A stretch of DNA of 64,000 nt. It comes from Ophiodon elongatus. Taxonomy: Eukaryota; Chordata; Actinopteri; Perciformes; Hexagrammidae. Shown piece after piece: positions 34,151-47,000 of this stretch (within the stretch, counting starts at the first letter, position 1; each line of letters opens with the position of its first letter). The stretch covers positions 3,238,501 through 3,302,500 of the forward strand of contig JACSYO010001980.1 of the NCBI GenBank assembly GCA_016806645.1, given 5' to 3'. A program made the position numbers and the translations under genes. The notes beneath the pieces are model-generated. The model saw only the letters and a program-made list of their open reading frames with translations, was not told where the DNA came from and made no database searches.

Positions 34151-35780
34151 CAAATTTGTCAATGTTGGCATATAAGTGTAAAAAAAGAGTAGAATTTTCA
34201 AACTGAACCAAAATTGACATTGTGAGTTTAGCAGAGAACCAGGAGGTCTAAGAAGTGCTGTTCAGTGTAAATACAACTTTACATGCGCATGGTGCTCAAA
34301 ATGTTCCAGAAGTTTTGAAAACAAAATAATTCATCGTGGATCTGGAAGAAGGCCTGAGGGACGAAACGTCCTCATATTGAAATGATACATATGGAGCCAG
34401 AGCGTGCAAACCTTTTTTCCTGCTTACAAAGAAATCAGAGTCTTGAACACACCAAACCGCTAATCTAATTTTGTATTGTTTTAAATGTACATTCCAGCTA
34501 TGGCCATTATTGTGTTTGAGTGAGGTGCTGGAAAGGAATTTGCCTGCAAAGACTATCCGTTGGCTGAATATAAGTTCAAGAAGTCAAATGACGCATTTAG
34601 TTGAATAATAGAAAATTATCTCCACCCGAGTCTTGATGACAGTTACATTAAACGTGACAAACGTTTTCTGCCTTTTTATTAGAAAAATTAATTACATTTG
34701 ATTGTCAGTCATCACTTATGATTATCATCAATCATTTCATCTCTAATGCCCTGTCAGTATCAATTATAATTTCACCTGAACAATGTTTGCCGCAGAGAAA
34801 TGGATCAAATAACAATATTGTGTTGGCATCCAATGTGCACAAGAGAGAAGGACCATGAACAGACAAATGCTAGTTTAAAGAGGACCTGGTTGCCTGACAG
34901 CTACAGATGTTATCGATTGTTATCGATTGAGATTGTGTTGCAGCAACACAGCAGAGTCAACAGGATTGTGCCTGAAAATTATTAGGGAAATAATCTGATT
35001 ACATTTGTGGAGAGTCTCATATGCAAGAATTTGTAAAAAAAAAAAAAAAAAGAGGTGAACTTAACAGGCGTGTCAGGCATTTGGGCTGAAGATGGGACAG
35101 AACGAACATTCCAGGCCGATTAAAGGTTGTTTTAAAAAGCTACACCACAACACATGCTGCCTTTACAGAGAAAGACATTCAGGTGAATGATCTATCGCAG
35201 ATTTCACAACCCAAGTCTTTAAGGAACACGCAAAGTAAAAGGAAATAACAGCAGATAAAACAGACTCTTGACAGAAAGATCATGACTGGTAAATATGGAC
35301 GGACTTTTAAGTCCACATGGAGGTTCCAGTGAAGGATGGGTGAGGAAGTAAAAATGCTTAAAGTTGGTAAAGTTAGGAACAAAGCATTGGCAAACCTTAT
35401 GTGGTCGCCCTTAATAATAATAATGGAACTTATATTTTTTATTAAATTTGTATGGAAAGTGTACACTGAAGTGATACAAATGAGAACAAAATAAACACAC
35501 ATATCGCATTAAAAATACATAAAATATTAAAACACAACTGAAAAAAGGCAGTTGACAGCATAACTGTTGTTGACTTCGTAGAGTGGCCAATAAGAAATTA
35601 TATCAGTCTGAATGTGATAACAATGCAAATAATTTTCTTTTTGAGTATTTTTATACATCCAGAAATACTACTAATACAACTGTAGTGGTTGAATTTTGAT
35701 GAGCAGCTTCGTTGATTATACTCACGTCCTAAAATCTTAAAATCTTACTGCTAACTTGGTAACTTTTAGCTATCTGACTG
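34151..35780. other. intergenic, mostly unrecognised
   Basis: Contains a GAAGAAGGCCTGAGGGACGA phrase at 34345-34364 typical of a dispersed fish repeat, and a poly-A run near 35034-35051. No gene is recognisable. Confidence 0.4.
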
Positions 35781-35784
35781 ATGG

Positions 35785-36135
35785 TGAGACACCACAGGAC
35801 CTCAATACCAGGAACTCAGTAACAAACACCCACAGAACACGAGAGAGATGGATTGTCTTCACTCCACCTAGGTTTATTCGCATCCCACAGAGTACAAGAA
35901 AACCGAGTTGTCTCAGGATCAACTAACTTCACAAAAGGACTACAAATCACTGTATACCTTTGCTTCGGCGTAGGTCTGCGTGACGTACCTGACCTAACCC
36001 TCGAGACCCCCAAGTTCAAGCATCCCTGCCATAGGGCTCCTAAATTAGGCACGCACCCTCAGGTATCTGATTCATCACCAGCCTCCTTTTAAACTTTTAA
36101 CTCTTCCTCTGATACGCGCCGCAGGTGTCATGTGA
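35785..36135 (-). mobile_element. possible LTR fragment
   Basis: On the minus strand a TTTAAAAGGAGG promoter-like box near 36095-36080 is followed about 200 bp later by AATAAACC (near 35878-35871). This spacing is seen in LTRs. No terminal duplications were found, so this remains tentative. The open frames on both strands here are not gene-like. Confidence 0.3.
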
Positions 36136-36954
36136 CCTGCATACATTTCTTACCCGTTTGAAATCCTATACACTCACACACATCTGCTTCTAGCCCTTGA
36201 GCTATCCTCTTAGGTACCCTCCCGCTGCTTTCACCCAGGCCCCTGCTGACCAGTCTAATTCCAAGTAAACCACGAAACGACTGAGACAAAGCCAACGAGA
36301 TGGCAATGAAAACACATTACTGTTATTCTTTCACAACGTGAGTTGGGATGAGTTGCGCATGGGAACAGACTACGAACCTCGGGTTCCAGTATGATGATCC
36401 ATGATGAAGACCCCCCTGTATACTATATGTAAAACCATCATCAGTGGAGACTCCAATTGTTGTTTTTTGACAATAAACAATTCCAAGTACATACTTCACT
36501 CCAAAACAAAATCGTGTTTTTCTCTTTTTGGGTAATATTGTATTTTCACAACCCAGTACGAGTCAGGGTAGAATAAAAAGTGGCCTCTATAATAACGTGT
36601 TAATGGAGGATGGCGAACAAAACTCACAACAATATGTACTGGAAAGGATTCTTCTTAGGTATTTGTCTACAAAGTGTCTCAGTCATCCAGCAAGCAGCTG
36701 CTAGCTAGCTACCCAGCCATGTAATTACATTATGCTTGTATGACATGAGTTACATTTTTCACCTCAGTTAAAAATACAGCTTCAAACATAATGCACATAA
36801 GAATACAAATATAACATAAAGCACTTAATAATTGTATTAGAAGATGTATTAATCATAAAGTCAGTTCATGATTTAGGGGGTATCCACAGAGGACATGACC
36901 ATTAATCATCTGCTGTAATTTTGTGTATTCTTAACCGCAGGTCAATTATGCAAG

Positions 36955-37680
36955 AATAAAAGGTGATTCAGCAAAACTTGCACAAATGCACACATAGTAC
37001 TCACACATATCATAGATGGTTCCCAGATGTAACAAACATGGAACACACACAGGAAACACAGCTTAGATCTCTAAAGTATAAAGAGCACGGACCATTTAAA
37101 AGATGGATAGTTAATCAGTTTACAGTGGGGAAATGCAGGCAAGATATACAGCTGTTTGACAAGCAGACCAGATATGTTGATAGAATAAAAACCAACATTA
37201 TACAAGATCAAACTGAGTGGGATATTTCTATGGATACTAGCACACTGGAATTAAGGAGATGAATGAGCAGATCAATTTGCAAAAGAAGCCACAAAAGATA
37301 ACCACACTTACACAACAGTTAACTTTAGTAACACGGAAATGGAGAGTGCAATCAAGTACAGATTGGTGAAAGGTGGCAGAGGTAGGGAGAGGAAGAGACA
37401 ACGAGGTGATGCTTTTAAAGGAATTTCAATGAAAAGTCAGAGACATGAGAGGCACAGGAAGAAGCAGGAAAGAGGGCACAATCATATCCAGATTAGGATT
37501 TGTAACAGCACAGTACCTAAAATTGGAAAACCTAACACTGAAAGATGTGACTTTTGTGGACGAGGAGGAACTTTAGAACATGTAACGATTCATTGTCAAA
37601 GATATGAAGCTGAGAGAAGAGGCCTCAGAGAGGTCAAATTAAACTTTGCAAAATCTAAGGGGAACACATCTGATTGAGAG
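36955..37680 (+). pseudogene. C-terminal fragment of a second I/Nimb-like LINE
   Basis: The plus strand encodes MESAIKYRLVKGG, an Arg/Lys-rich stretch and RCDFCGRGGTLEHVTIHC followed by QRYEAERRGLREVKL (37339-37677). This is the same C-terminal Cys/His motif as in the minus-strand LINE near 27.9 kb. The upstream part (from 36963) is frameshifted. It is a decayed, 5'-truncated copy. Confidence 0.65.
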
Positions 37681-38129
37681 GATATGGTAGTTTTATGTTC
37701 TTGGTTAGGGGGGAAAAAGGTAACGTTTTCCCAGAATACGGTTGGGACACACAAATCTGAACAGCGCACTAGTCATCTGGTGAGCAATGCCTGCAGCTAG
37801 GAAGAGATTTTACATGTGTGTCACCAGGACTTACTCGTCTCTCTGTTATTTTATCTGGCATGGCTCGCTGTCTCCGTCTCCAGCTCCTACTCCCTTCCCC
37901 CAGGCTCAATCACCAACAGGCCCCGCCCTCAGACTCACCTGTCAGCCGTGCTCTCGTCCCACCGACACACCTGTTGCCATTCCCGTCACCGACCCTTCCT
38001 GGCCTTCCCCGTCCACCTCCTCCCCTGCATCTCATTACTGTCTTTTACCATCTTAGAATGTAAAAGTTAAGTTTGGACACTTGAAGGCAAGAAGGATAAT
38101 GTTCCGGTGTAAGCCATTCAATTTAAGAC

Positions 38130-38375
38130 GATGACATAGTGGCTAATGTGGCTTAGTGGTGAGCGAGGTCGTCCTTCAATCGGAGGATCGGTGTTTCGAT
38201 CCCCAGCTCTGCTAGCCCATGTCGATGTGTCCTTGGGCAAGACACTTAACCCTAAATTGCTCCCGTAGCTGTGCCTACGGTGGGTGAGTGGTGTCGTGTA
38301 GTGTCAAAGCGCTTCGAGTGGTCGGAAGACTGGAAAAGCGCTATACAAGTACAGGTCCATTTATAATGTTTTTTC
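38130..38375 (+). mobile_element. tRNA-derived SINE (fish V-SINE/UnaSINE-like)
   Basis: A tRNA-like head (GTGGCTTAGTGGTGAGC with B-box-like GTTTCGATCCC) is followed by GTGTCCTTGGGCAAGACACT and the conserved 3' block AAGCGCTTCGAGTGG...GAAAAGCGCTATACAAGTAC. These blocks identify a widespread teleost SINE. It is non-coding. Confidence 0.75.
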
Positions 38376-38379
38376 TTTT

Positions 38380-41300
38380 TTTAATTGAGTAAAAAGATTA
38401 AGTTGTGTTGGTGGGATGGTATACTCATAATGTACTCCTCATAATAAAAGAGTAGGCCTATCAGACACTGGACTTGAACTTCAACAAAAGCTAACACATT
38501 CATTTACAGTGATCTTAATATTATTAACAACTTGTGACTTTTTAAAAACACCAACACTTTCTCACGGACTCACTCTCACCCACAAATCAACTCACCCTCA
38601 CCCACAAATCAACTCACCATTGAGAAGTCATAACGTGGCTCATATTGTTCTCCAACTCCATAGTTATGTTGCTACTCACAACTCAACTATAGACATTAAC
38701 AGGGACATTAACAGGGACTACTACTTTGGTAGAAGGCAGTTCCAGTGAGGTCTGTGGAATATCATCAATGACTTTGACATTGTTTCTAGAAGGACACGCT
38801 GCTGTCAAGGTTTTCAAATGTAATCTGTCATGCTTTGAACACCACAAACCAATATCTTTTTGGACATATAAAATAATGAATATCAGATTTCTGTATAATA
38901 TTGGACATGACGTAATAATTAATGTAATTTTGTAGTATGCATACATACCTGTAGCCACTGTGCCGTGTCTAATGTGATGCTTGTGCTGTCTTCTGTTCTC
39001 TGTTCCCACCATGCACTGAAAAAACTAAATCGTCCACATGTGTAAGCACACAGTAGAGTGCATACAGGCAACACAAATTACATTGGATTCTTTTGCAAAA
39101 ACAACTCTAGATGTTGCAAGCACACATTTTCTGCTCCAAGAACACAATTTTCACATCAATCTACTGTGAACAGGATGTTATTGTTGCAAGGTCAGCTCAG
39201 AAAACGTCTCTGGCAGTAAAGAGTGAAGCGTAATTGGGTGCAAAGGCTTTGAATGAATCCCTAAAAAACTAAACAAATACAGCAATTATTGGACTACCTT
39301 GGTTTAAACTTATAATGGTATCAACAATAAATAATAAAGAGCTCTAACCATGTATTAATAAAAATAAGAACCTTTCTCCTGAATGAGTTATCTTTTTTAT
39401 ACTCTGGAGTTGGATGTGATCAGAGCACCTGTTTTGGGGTAATAGTCAGTAGCTCTGGCAAATTTAAAAAGCAAAGTCATCATAAACATTACACATCAGA
39501 GTTTGTCCACTCTTTCCATTTTTTTTAGACATGTATATATATCTATATGTTACCAGAAGTATTTTTCATTTACTCTCTGCAATTTGCTTTTACTATAAAT
39601 ATTATACGATCTTACTTATTTCTTCGAGAACAGCTTTTATACATTACAAACGTGAGGATGATTGCTCTGTACACAATATTCTGAATCCGTCTTTAAAACA
39701 AAGGAACTAAACTTCATCACACAACCGATATGATAAGATCATGGTCAAAGATTTTCTTTTCGGTATTGGTCTTATTTAGCTTCTGAAAAAAATTATATTT
39801 TGTCATTTGGAGAATTACAGTCTGGTGTTCTAGTTCTCAGCCCTTGATAGCAGGAACCAGGCTGTGATTACATCTGAGCGGTAAACACAGTATATTTTCA
39901 GAGGTTTGAGTGTACTTTGTTAGAGGAATACACCACAATACATATATTTTACATATGTACAGCAAAAAAAAAAAAAGTTGACCAGACAAATCCATATTTT
40001 GAGCATTGTTTGAAATGTTGAAGCCCAGCCTACCACTACTACTACAGTAGAGCAGGGCGAATTTTAAGCAAGATGCACTGGCTTGTCTTTGTTCAAGGTA
40101 AGCATGCCTGGTCTGGCCTTTGGCAAGGTGAAAACATATTTTGTTTAACCTACAGGTGAAAAAGTGTTTTGTAACTCAACTGCCAATTCCACTTGTTTGT
40201 AGGTAGGCCAGATTAATAACGACCCTTTATCTATCAGACTAACGCTGTAGAAACAATGCCGCCCATAAGAAAAGAATAGTATCGGACGACATTGATAAAC
40301 TTTCTCAGTTTTTTTCGTCACCGTCTCAGATTTTGTTTTATGTCTTGTGTTGAGGTGCCAAATTCTTACATTCATGATTATTTATTAATTTCTTCTTGTC
40401 TCACCCTTTGTTAGCTAGCTGCCTAATCTTGTAATCTCCTTGTTTGATAAGATGTTTTAACTGTCCTCTGCTGCTAAAATCTCATTTCATAAGATGATGG
40501 GTTGCCATAGGAGCTGATGCACATTCATGGTGCACCCATACAGGTTTTGACTTCACTTTGCATGTAGAGACAGCAACAATTCTCCTTGTCCTTTAGAGTT
40601 TTTATTGCAGTTTACACCAATAGAATTTCTCAGTAGAGTTAGGTAACCTCATATAAACCCCAGAATGACTCATCCTAACTTTCAACTAAACAGAGCTCTA
40701 ATCAGCTAGAATAACTGAAAAACACGTCCGCGAGTCAGCCACATACAAGAGAGCTGAAAATATGTGTTTAAAAGCCTGTTTCTTTTTTCATGAATGTTTT
40801 ATTAAAGTAAAATAGCTCCAGCTTCGTGAAGGTGTCTTTTGTGACCGCATTTATTGCAAACTTCTGTTTTACGTGTTGGTGTCACTATACTGTTGGTTCT
40901 TGTACATTGCTCTTTAATAGTCAATTTACTTCTTGACTCATTATTGAAGCTCCACTCTAATATCAAAATGATCTAGCTGTCCATTTAAAATTAATTTAGA
41001 CCAAAAGAGTTTCTGTCATGAAAATAAACCACCACTTGCAGCAGAAGATCAAAAATATTTACCTCATTTAGAGGTCTTTACATAACAGACTGCCTACTTC
41101 TCAATATGCCTTTATTTTTTTCCTCCTGTCTCACGATTTGGAGCCTGCATAGAGCCTCATACCTCTCTCTCTCTGGGAGATGGTCCTCAGGGCTTCAGGT
41201 AGGTTCCCAGTTGGATGGGCTCTTCAGAGGCAGACTTGTAGTCCTGGTTCAGCTCGTCGAGCTGTTTAAACAGTAACCACTCAAAATAACGAGGTTCCCT

Positions 41301-41390
41301 CCTGCCCTCTGACGGCTGGGCTCTGTCAGTACAAGACAAATATGGTTATTAGTGGCTCAAATATCAATTTAAGTGTAATAACCAATAATA
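38380..41390. other. intergenic, nothing recognised
   Basis: AT-rich sequence with only short random frames. No splice-flanked exon, RNA gene or transposon protein remnant was identified. Confidence 0.5.
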
Positions 41391-41404
41391 ACGTATTACT
41401 CCTT

Positions 41405-41529
41405 CCATCCATCCATCATCCGAACCGCTTATCCTTTTTTAGGGTCGCGGGGCGCTGGAGCCGATCCCAGCTGACATTGGGCGAAGGCAGGGCACACCCT
41501 GGACAGGTCGCCAGTTCATCGCGGGGCAG
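41405..41529 (-). mobile_element. 3' fragment of the GGAT-tailed SINE, with 12-bp target duplication
   Basis: The minus strand reads CCTGTCCAGGGTGTGCCCTG, then CAGCTGGGATCGGCTCCAGC, ending in the GGATGGATGG tail. It is flanked by identical GTATTACTCCTT at 41393-41404 and 41530-41541. It is the tail portion only (5'-truncated), related to the SINEs at 18.6 and 19.3 kb. Confidence 0.85.
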
Positions 41530-41690
41530 GTATTACTCCTTTTCAGCATTAATTAAAAAATATAAATACATATATATATATATATATATATACATATACA
41601 CTAGTACTGTATGGTTTATTCAAGACAAAACAATTAACAGTAAACAGTCATTGTGGACTTCACCTTTCAACTCAGCTTCAATGAACTCCA

Positions 41691-42113
41691 CCGTGGTTGA
41701 AAGTAACAAAGTACATTTACTTGAGTACTACATTACTGGTACAGTTGTAAGGTACTTGTACATGAGTGTTTCCATTTTAAGCTGCTTAATTGTTCTACTC
41801 CACTACAAATAAGGGGGAAATATTGACCCTTTACTCCATACATTTAATCAACAGCTATATTTAGTTTGTATATAGATACAAAACACATGATCAGTTTATA
41901 AAATATGATGCATTGATCGAGATTAAACTACCCAGCAGTATAAGGAGCAGTTAAAATTAGCCATTCTCCATCGTGAGTACTTTTACTTTTGATAATTTAA
42001 GTACATTTTGTGGCTACTACTTCAGTACTGTTATTTGAGTAACATTTTTAATTCAGACTTTGGCTTGCTTGTACTGGAGTATATACTGTTGTAGTATTGC
42101 TATCTTTACTTAC
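41691..42113. repeat. non-autonomous inverted-repeat DNA element, family A copy 2
   Basis: Starts CCGTGGTTGAAAGTAACAAA and carries AAGTACATTTACTTGAGTAC and GTGAGTACTTTTACTTTTG, shared with copies at 15850, 45694 and 57897. It lies in the intergenic region between the two transporter genes. Confidence 0.6.
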
Positions 42114-42930
42114 ATACATAATCATAATACATATAGCACAGCTTATCTTTAGTGTCTCTCTCATGTCATTTGGTTAGTGTTTGAGGTACTGAAGGAATTA
42201 TATAGTGGATAGTAGAAAGAGCACACCCCCTTGTGGAGTTTTGGGGGAATACAATGAAACATCCTGATCATTTTCATGTAGGAGCAAAGCTGCATCTAGT
42301 ACCAAAATGACCAAACAGTAAAAAAAAAATCCTTAGTATTGACTTGGCTAAGATTCTTCTTGCAGGAAGAAAGTGTGCAATTGTGTGCGATATTTCTGGA
42401 GGTAATTTAAACTCCTTAACAGGGAGTCAGACTGCTGAGACTGGGACTCATGTATGCTCATTTCTAACAGTGCTGTAGTACACTGATTTAGTGACACAAA
42501 TTCAGTTGTGGTAGATACTCAGTAGAAACAGTTTCCTACTTATGGAGACCATCTAGAGAAAGACATCAAGAACTTTAAGCAATAGATTTAACTGGCACTT
42601 GATATAACAATATTCACGTGGCTGATGAGAAATGACACAAATCTGTTTTCTTCCTTGCATTATTTTTTCTTGCATTTCATACATGATCTGCCTTGAATTA
42701 TCTAGCCTAGCTGTTCGCTATGTACTGCACTGTACCATTAATGTGTTTGTACATGTGCCTATGACATGCATTTATTTACGTCTGACTTTGTATTTTCTTT
42801 GTTGCTATTTATTTGGACAGGTACTTTTGTGGCTCTTTTTAATCCCATGGAATTTATTGTATAATGTTTCCCTGTGAAAATAAAAGAATAAAAATGGTTG
42901 CTTGCTTGCTTTGCTCTCTGCTCTTGTATT
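42114..42930. other. intergenic, nothing recognised
   Basis: AT-rich, no gene or known element recognised. It lies downstream of both convergent transporter genes. Confidence 0.45.
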
Positions 42931-42934
42931 CTTT

Positions 42935-43245
42935 CTAATGGCCACCAGGGGGTGACTCTTATGGTTGCAAAAAGAAGTCTGATTGATTGGAAGTCTATGA
43001 GAAAATGACCCTTCTTCTCACTGGATTTATTACCTCACTAAACATTGTGAACATGAGTATGTCTTCAATAAAACATGATGTCCATTTTGTAAACTATTGT
43101 CCCACTTCAAGAAAAATAGACAATAAACCAGGGTATGCTTTAGGGCGGGGCTACCTTGTTATTGACAGGTCGCTACTACCGCTCACTTTCAATAACATTG
43201 TGAGATTGGGCATTCGGCCTTGGTGGAGGTCTCCGCTCTCAATGT
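42935..43245. repeat. dispersed fish repeat (CCACCAGGGGGTGAC type)
   Basis: Contains GGCCACCAGGGGGTGACTCT, TGAGAAAATGACCCTTCTTC, TTTAGGGCGGGGCTACCTTG and TTGACAGGTCGCTAC. This ordered set belongs to a repeat common in teleost introns and flanks. The open frame at 42987-43253 is part of it. Confidence 0.55.
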
Positions 43246-44004
43246 CCTTCTAGTTGCAACAGTATTTTACTGTACTCTTACTATACTTATTATTGGCATT
43301 CACTACCTTTATAGTTGTTGACAAAGCGAGAGAGGAGCTGGGAACCGAACCGGCAACCCTGTGATTAGCCGACACCCGTCCCATTTTAAGCACAGCAATA
43401 CGCTAGATATTCATAATTTTGTCCATGAAGTTGGCATTGATGAGAGATCAAAAATATAGGAGAGGTGCTGCTGACTTTTAAAAAAAAAAAAAAATTCAGA
43501 CCTGCACTATTTTATCGGACATGAGAAGAATCTCCTCAATAACTTAAAATTGGATCTTTCACACCGTTTCCCAGAATGTTGAACTGAACTATTTCAAAGA
43601 TGGATCACAACTCAACACTCATTAACGACGAAATAACATACAAAATGTAAAATCTGGCAACAGCAGGTACTACCAAACTGTATTGTGAGTATGCAGTAAT
43701 TAAGGACACAGAAATTAAGAAAATGTACACAGTATGTACACTTTTAATGATAAAAGAATATTAAAAACAAACAAGTTAGACTGAGTAGATCAGTCATAAA
43801 AAAAAGTGTTGTCTCCATAAAGACATATTTCTCTCTGCTTTACAATAAGAAGGAGGCTTCAATCGTCAGTTTTAGTGCCTTGAATCTTCCACTGGGGGCT
43901 CCACTGGTTTCCATTCCGTTAAGTATGTCATGTCCACTGAGGTCAGTTTCAGCATTTTCTCCCTCTTCTCTCCGTTTGGTTCCCAGTTTGATTGTGTCAG
44001 TATT

Positions 44005-47000
44005 TCAGATTTCTTTGAACCTGGAATAAAAATATTTGAGAATGACTATTAGACATTTATAATACAATCAAATACAATAACCCTGAATAACCATTGTGAG
44101 TGAGTTACATAGTTTAACTCTTTTCCTTAATGAATATAAGTTGATCAGTTCAATCAGCACATAACTCCCCATAAAAAAAACACAAATTAGAGTTTTTGCA
44201 TTTCTGTTTTTCTTGTTAGAAACAAACAATATAGAACATGTTAATCAGTGCTTGTAGGGGGATTTCTGTTTCCCCCTGCCTCCTGTCTTTATGCTAACCT
44301 AAGCTAATCGCCTCCTGGATCCAGCTCTGTACTTAACGCACAGACATGAGAGTGGCATCGTTATTAAAAAAAAAAACTACATTTTTTAAAGAATTGGCAC
44401 TTTTTTCCTTTTAAAGAATTGGCAATGTGTTACATCATGCCAATAAAATCATTTGAAGTTGAATGAATTCCAAGTGCTTTGATCTAACACTTCCATATTG
44501 TGCTACATTCCTTCTAATGTACAAATCTTTGCATCAAAGTAAGACCTCCTTATTGCAGATGCAATATTCAGGGCAGTATTTCCCAGGCTGCCGCTGCAGG
44601 TGCAGCAACAAATAAATACATACATACAAATTTACTGAATTGTTATTTATCAAAACAATGGTATCCCTATACCAAATCGGCCTATTCTCACCGATTCCCA
44701 ATCCAGCTACTTGAGTTAGTATCGGACTATTATACAGTATCGGTATCGGTATCTCTATCTGGTACGCGGTTAGTTGTGCAGCCCTACTGGTGGTGATTCT
44801 CACCCTCTGGTTCGGGGGGCACGTCGACACCAACCACACGCTTCTTTGTAAACAAGCCTGGTCAAAAACTGAAGACAGACAAACAAACAAACAAACAATG
44901 TGTCAGTCAGGGTGTTGTTACTGGACTTGTATAAGCAGTAAAGACAAAAAGATATCATAATTTTAATCCTAATATTTTAAGCCTAATATTTCAAGCCCTG
45001 CTGTGTTGTAGTGGAAGAGATTAAAGACGTCAGTCAATAGATAAGAAGGTGTTTCTGACCAGGCAGGCTAAGAGGTCAGAGGTGATGAGCATGTAGAAGA
45101 CGTTGTTCCAGCCGGTGGGAGAGATCAAGCCGGCTAACAGAGGACCCACCGCAGCTCCTAGAGAGAACACACTAATGTCACCGACAGTTTCTTTTAATAT
45201 CTCACATCAAAAAAAGTTTCAAACTTTTAGACTTTTAAAGTAATTTACTGTAGAACATTACAAAGTGCTGAAATGTTCTCATTCAAAAGCCAAATGTTAA
45301 AAGGAAGGGAGGAAGATGGAAAAACAAAAGTTGATCCAATAATCTTAACATTTCATTCTTGTTCAAATTGTCTTATGTTCACAGTTTCCTTTTCAATTGT
45401 ACACTTCAATTTCAAGCTACTACAGGGAACTTTTCATGCCTTTTTTTCCAAGCATCAAATTATTTTCCATTTTAATTTGAATTCTGGGTATAATCATCCT
45501 ACACAGAGCTGGTGATAATGTTAATTTGATGCATTATCAATGTTACAAATAATGATTAGAGCAGCTTTAAAAGAGTTGTAAAAAATAACCCCATACATAC
45601 CTACTGAACCAGTCCCGTCAATAATTGCCGTTACTGTTGACAAAGCCCTGGAGTTACCTCTCAGACTCTCATGTGTTCCCTGTTGCAACAAAGACACGGT
45701 GGTGGGAGATGTACTCGGATCTTTTACTTGAGTAAAAGTAATCATACCACAGTGTAGAAATACTCTGTTACAAGTACAAATCCTGCATTGAAAAACACCG
45801 ATTATAAGAAATCAAAATAAACTTAAAATACCAGAAGTAAAAATAGTCATTTTGCAGAATGGATCATTCCAGAATAATATAATATATTACTGAATTATTA
45901 TTATTATTGATGCATTATTGTGCTCATGACTTTAATGCTGCAGCTGTAATAGGTGGAGCTCATGTTAAATACATAATGTACTGCAAAGTAATAAAAGCTG
46001 CCAAATAAATGTAGTGGAGTAAACAGTACAATCGTTGCTTCCGAAATGTAGTGAAGTAGAAGTATATGGTAGCATAAAATGGACATGGATGTAACGTACC
46101 TCAAAAATAAACCTCAAAAAGTTCAGTAGTTCATAAAACATTGGGTTTCCCATGATGCCTCAGGTCTTACCAGGTCAGCAGATACAGCAGTAGTGATGAG
46201 GGCGTACGGCCCGTTCACCAGGCCTCCACACAATAGCAGCATACCTGCACATGGAGAAAAACAAAACACGGACACAAACAGTTATTAAAGAGTAATTACA
46301 CAATATATACATTTCATAGTAATTTCTGATGACTGACAACTAACGTTTAACTTTTAGAGAGGACTACTCTGCTTTCAGTTCAGATTCACATCAGACAGGT
46401 GTGGTGAAGGTGAATTCATGAAATATAATGACTGTCAAGTTAATGTAAAGAAGACGATGATCCAACTTCGACTGCTCCGGACATCACGAGCAGAGCAACC
46501 CAAGAGTCTGAGGCTAATTCCCATAAGGATTGTGAGGCTTTTGAGGACGCTAAATTTGCACAAATGAGACCAAGAGAAAGTGTAATATTCAAAGCACCTG
46601 CAACGGGTGAAATGCACCCCTAACTATACTGTCAAGCAAATACCATCTATTTTCTTTAAGTTTTGAGGAATATCTCTCCTGACCTCGTCGGTCAGGACCT
46701 GTAGCTGGCGGTCTTTTTTCTTTTTCTTTCTGCCATTGGTCTGCCGACTGTGTTCTTGGCGCAAAAGTTGGCTGGTTAAGATGTCCAAAAATGTGATCAC
46801 ATTTGATCATCATTTTATCGTATAGGACATTTTAAGTGAAATTGTCATAATTAGCCCCGATATGAATCAGCCAGAAAAGAGTTCCTCACACCTCGCCCCA
46901 GCAAAAGGGATACTGTGGCCCCCTTCTGGAGCCACATCTGGGATGGGAGCTCACCAGTAAGCGTCTGGTAGCAGGGCCTTGGCACATGGGGCTCAGCCAG

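Noticed and set aside
37780..38060. Possible LTR or gene from three overlapping proline-rich frames
   Set aside because: The sequence has LTR-like C/T-rich character but no terminal duplications, TATA/polyA pair or family match that I could confirm.
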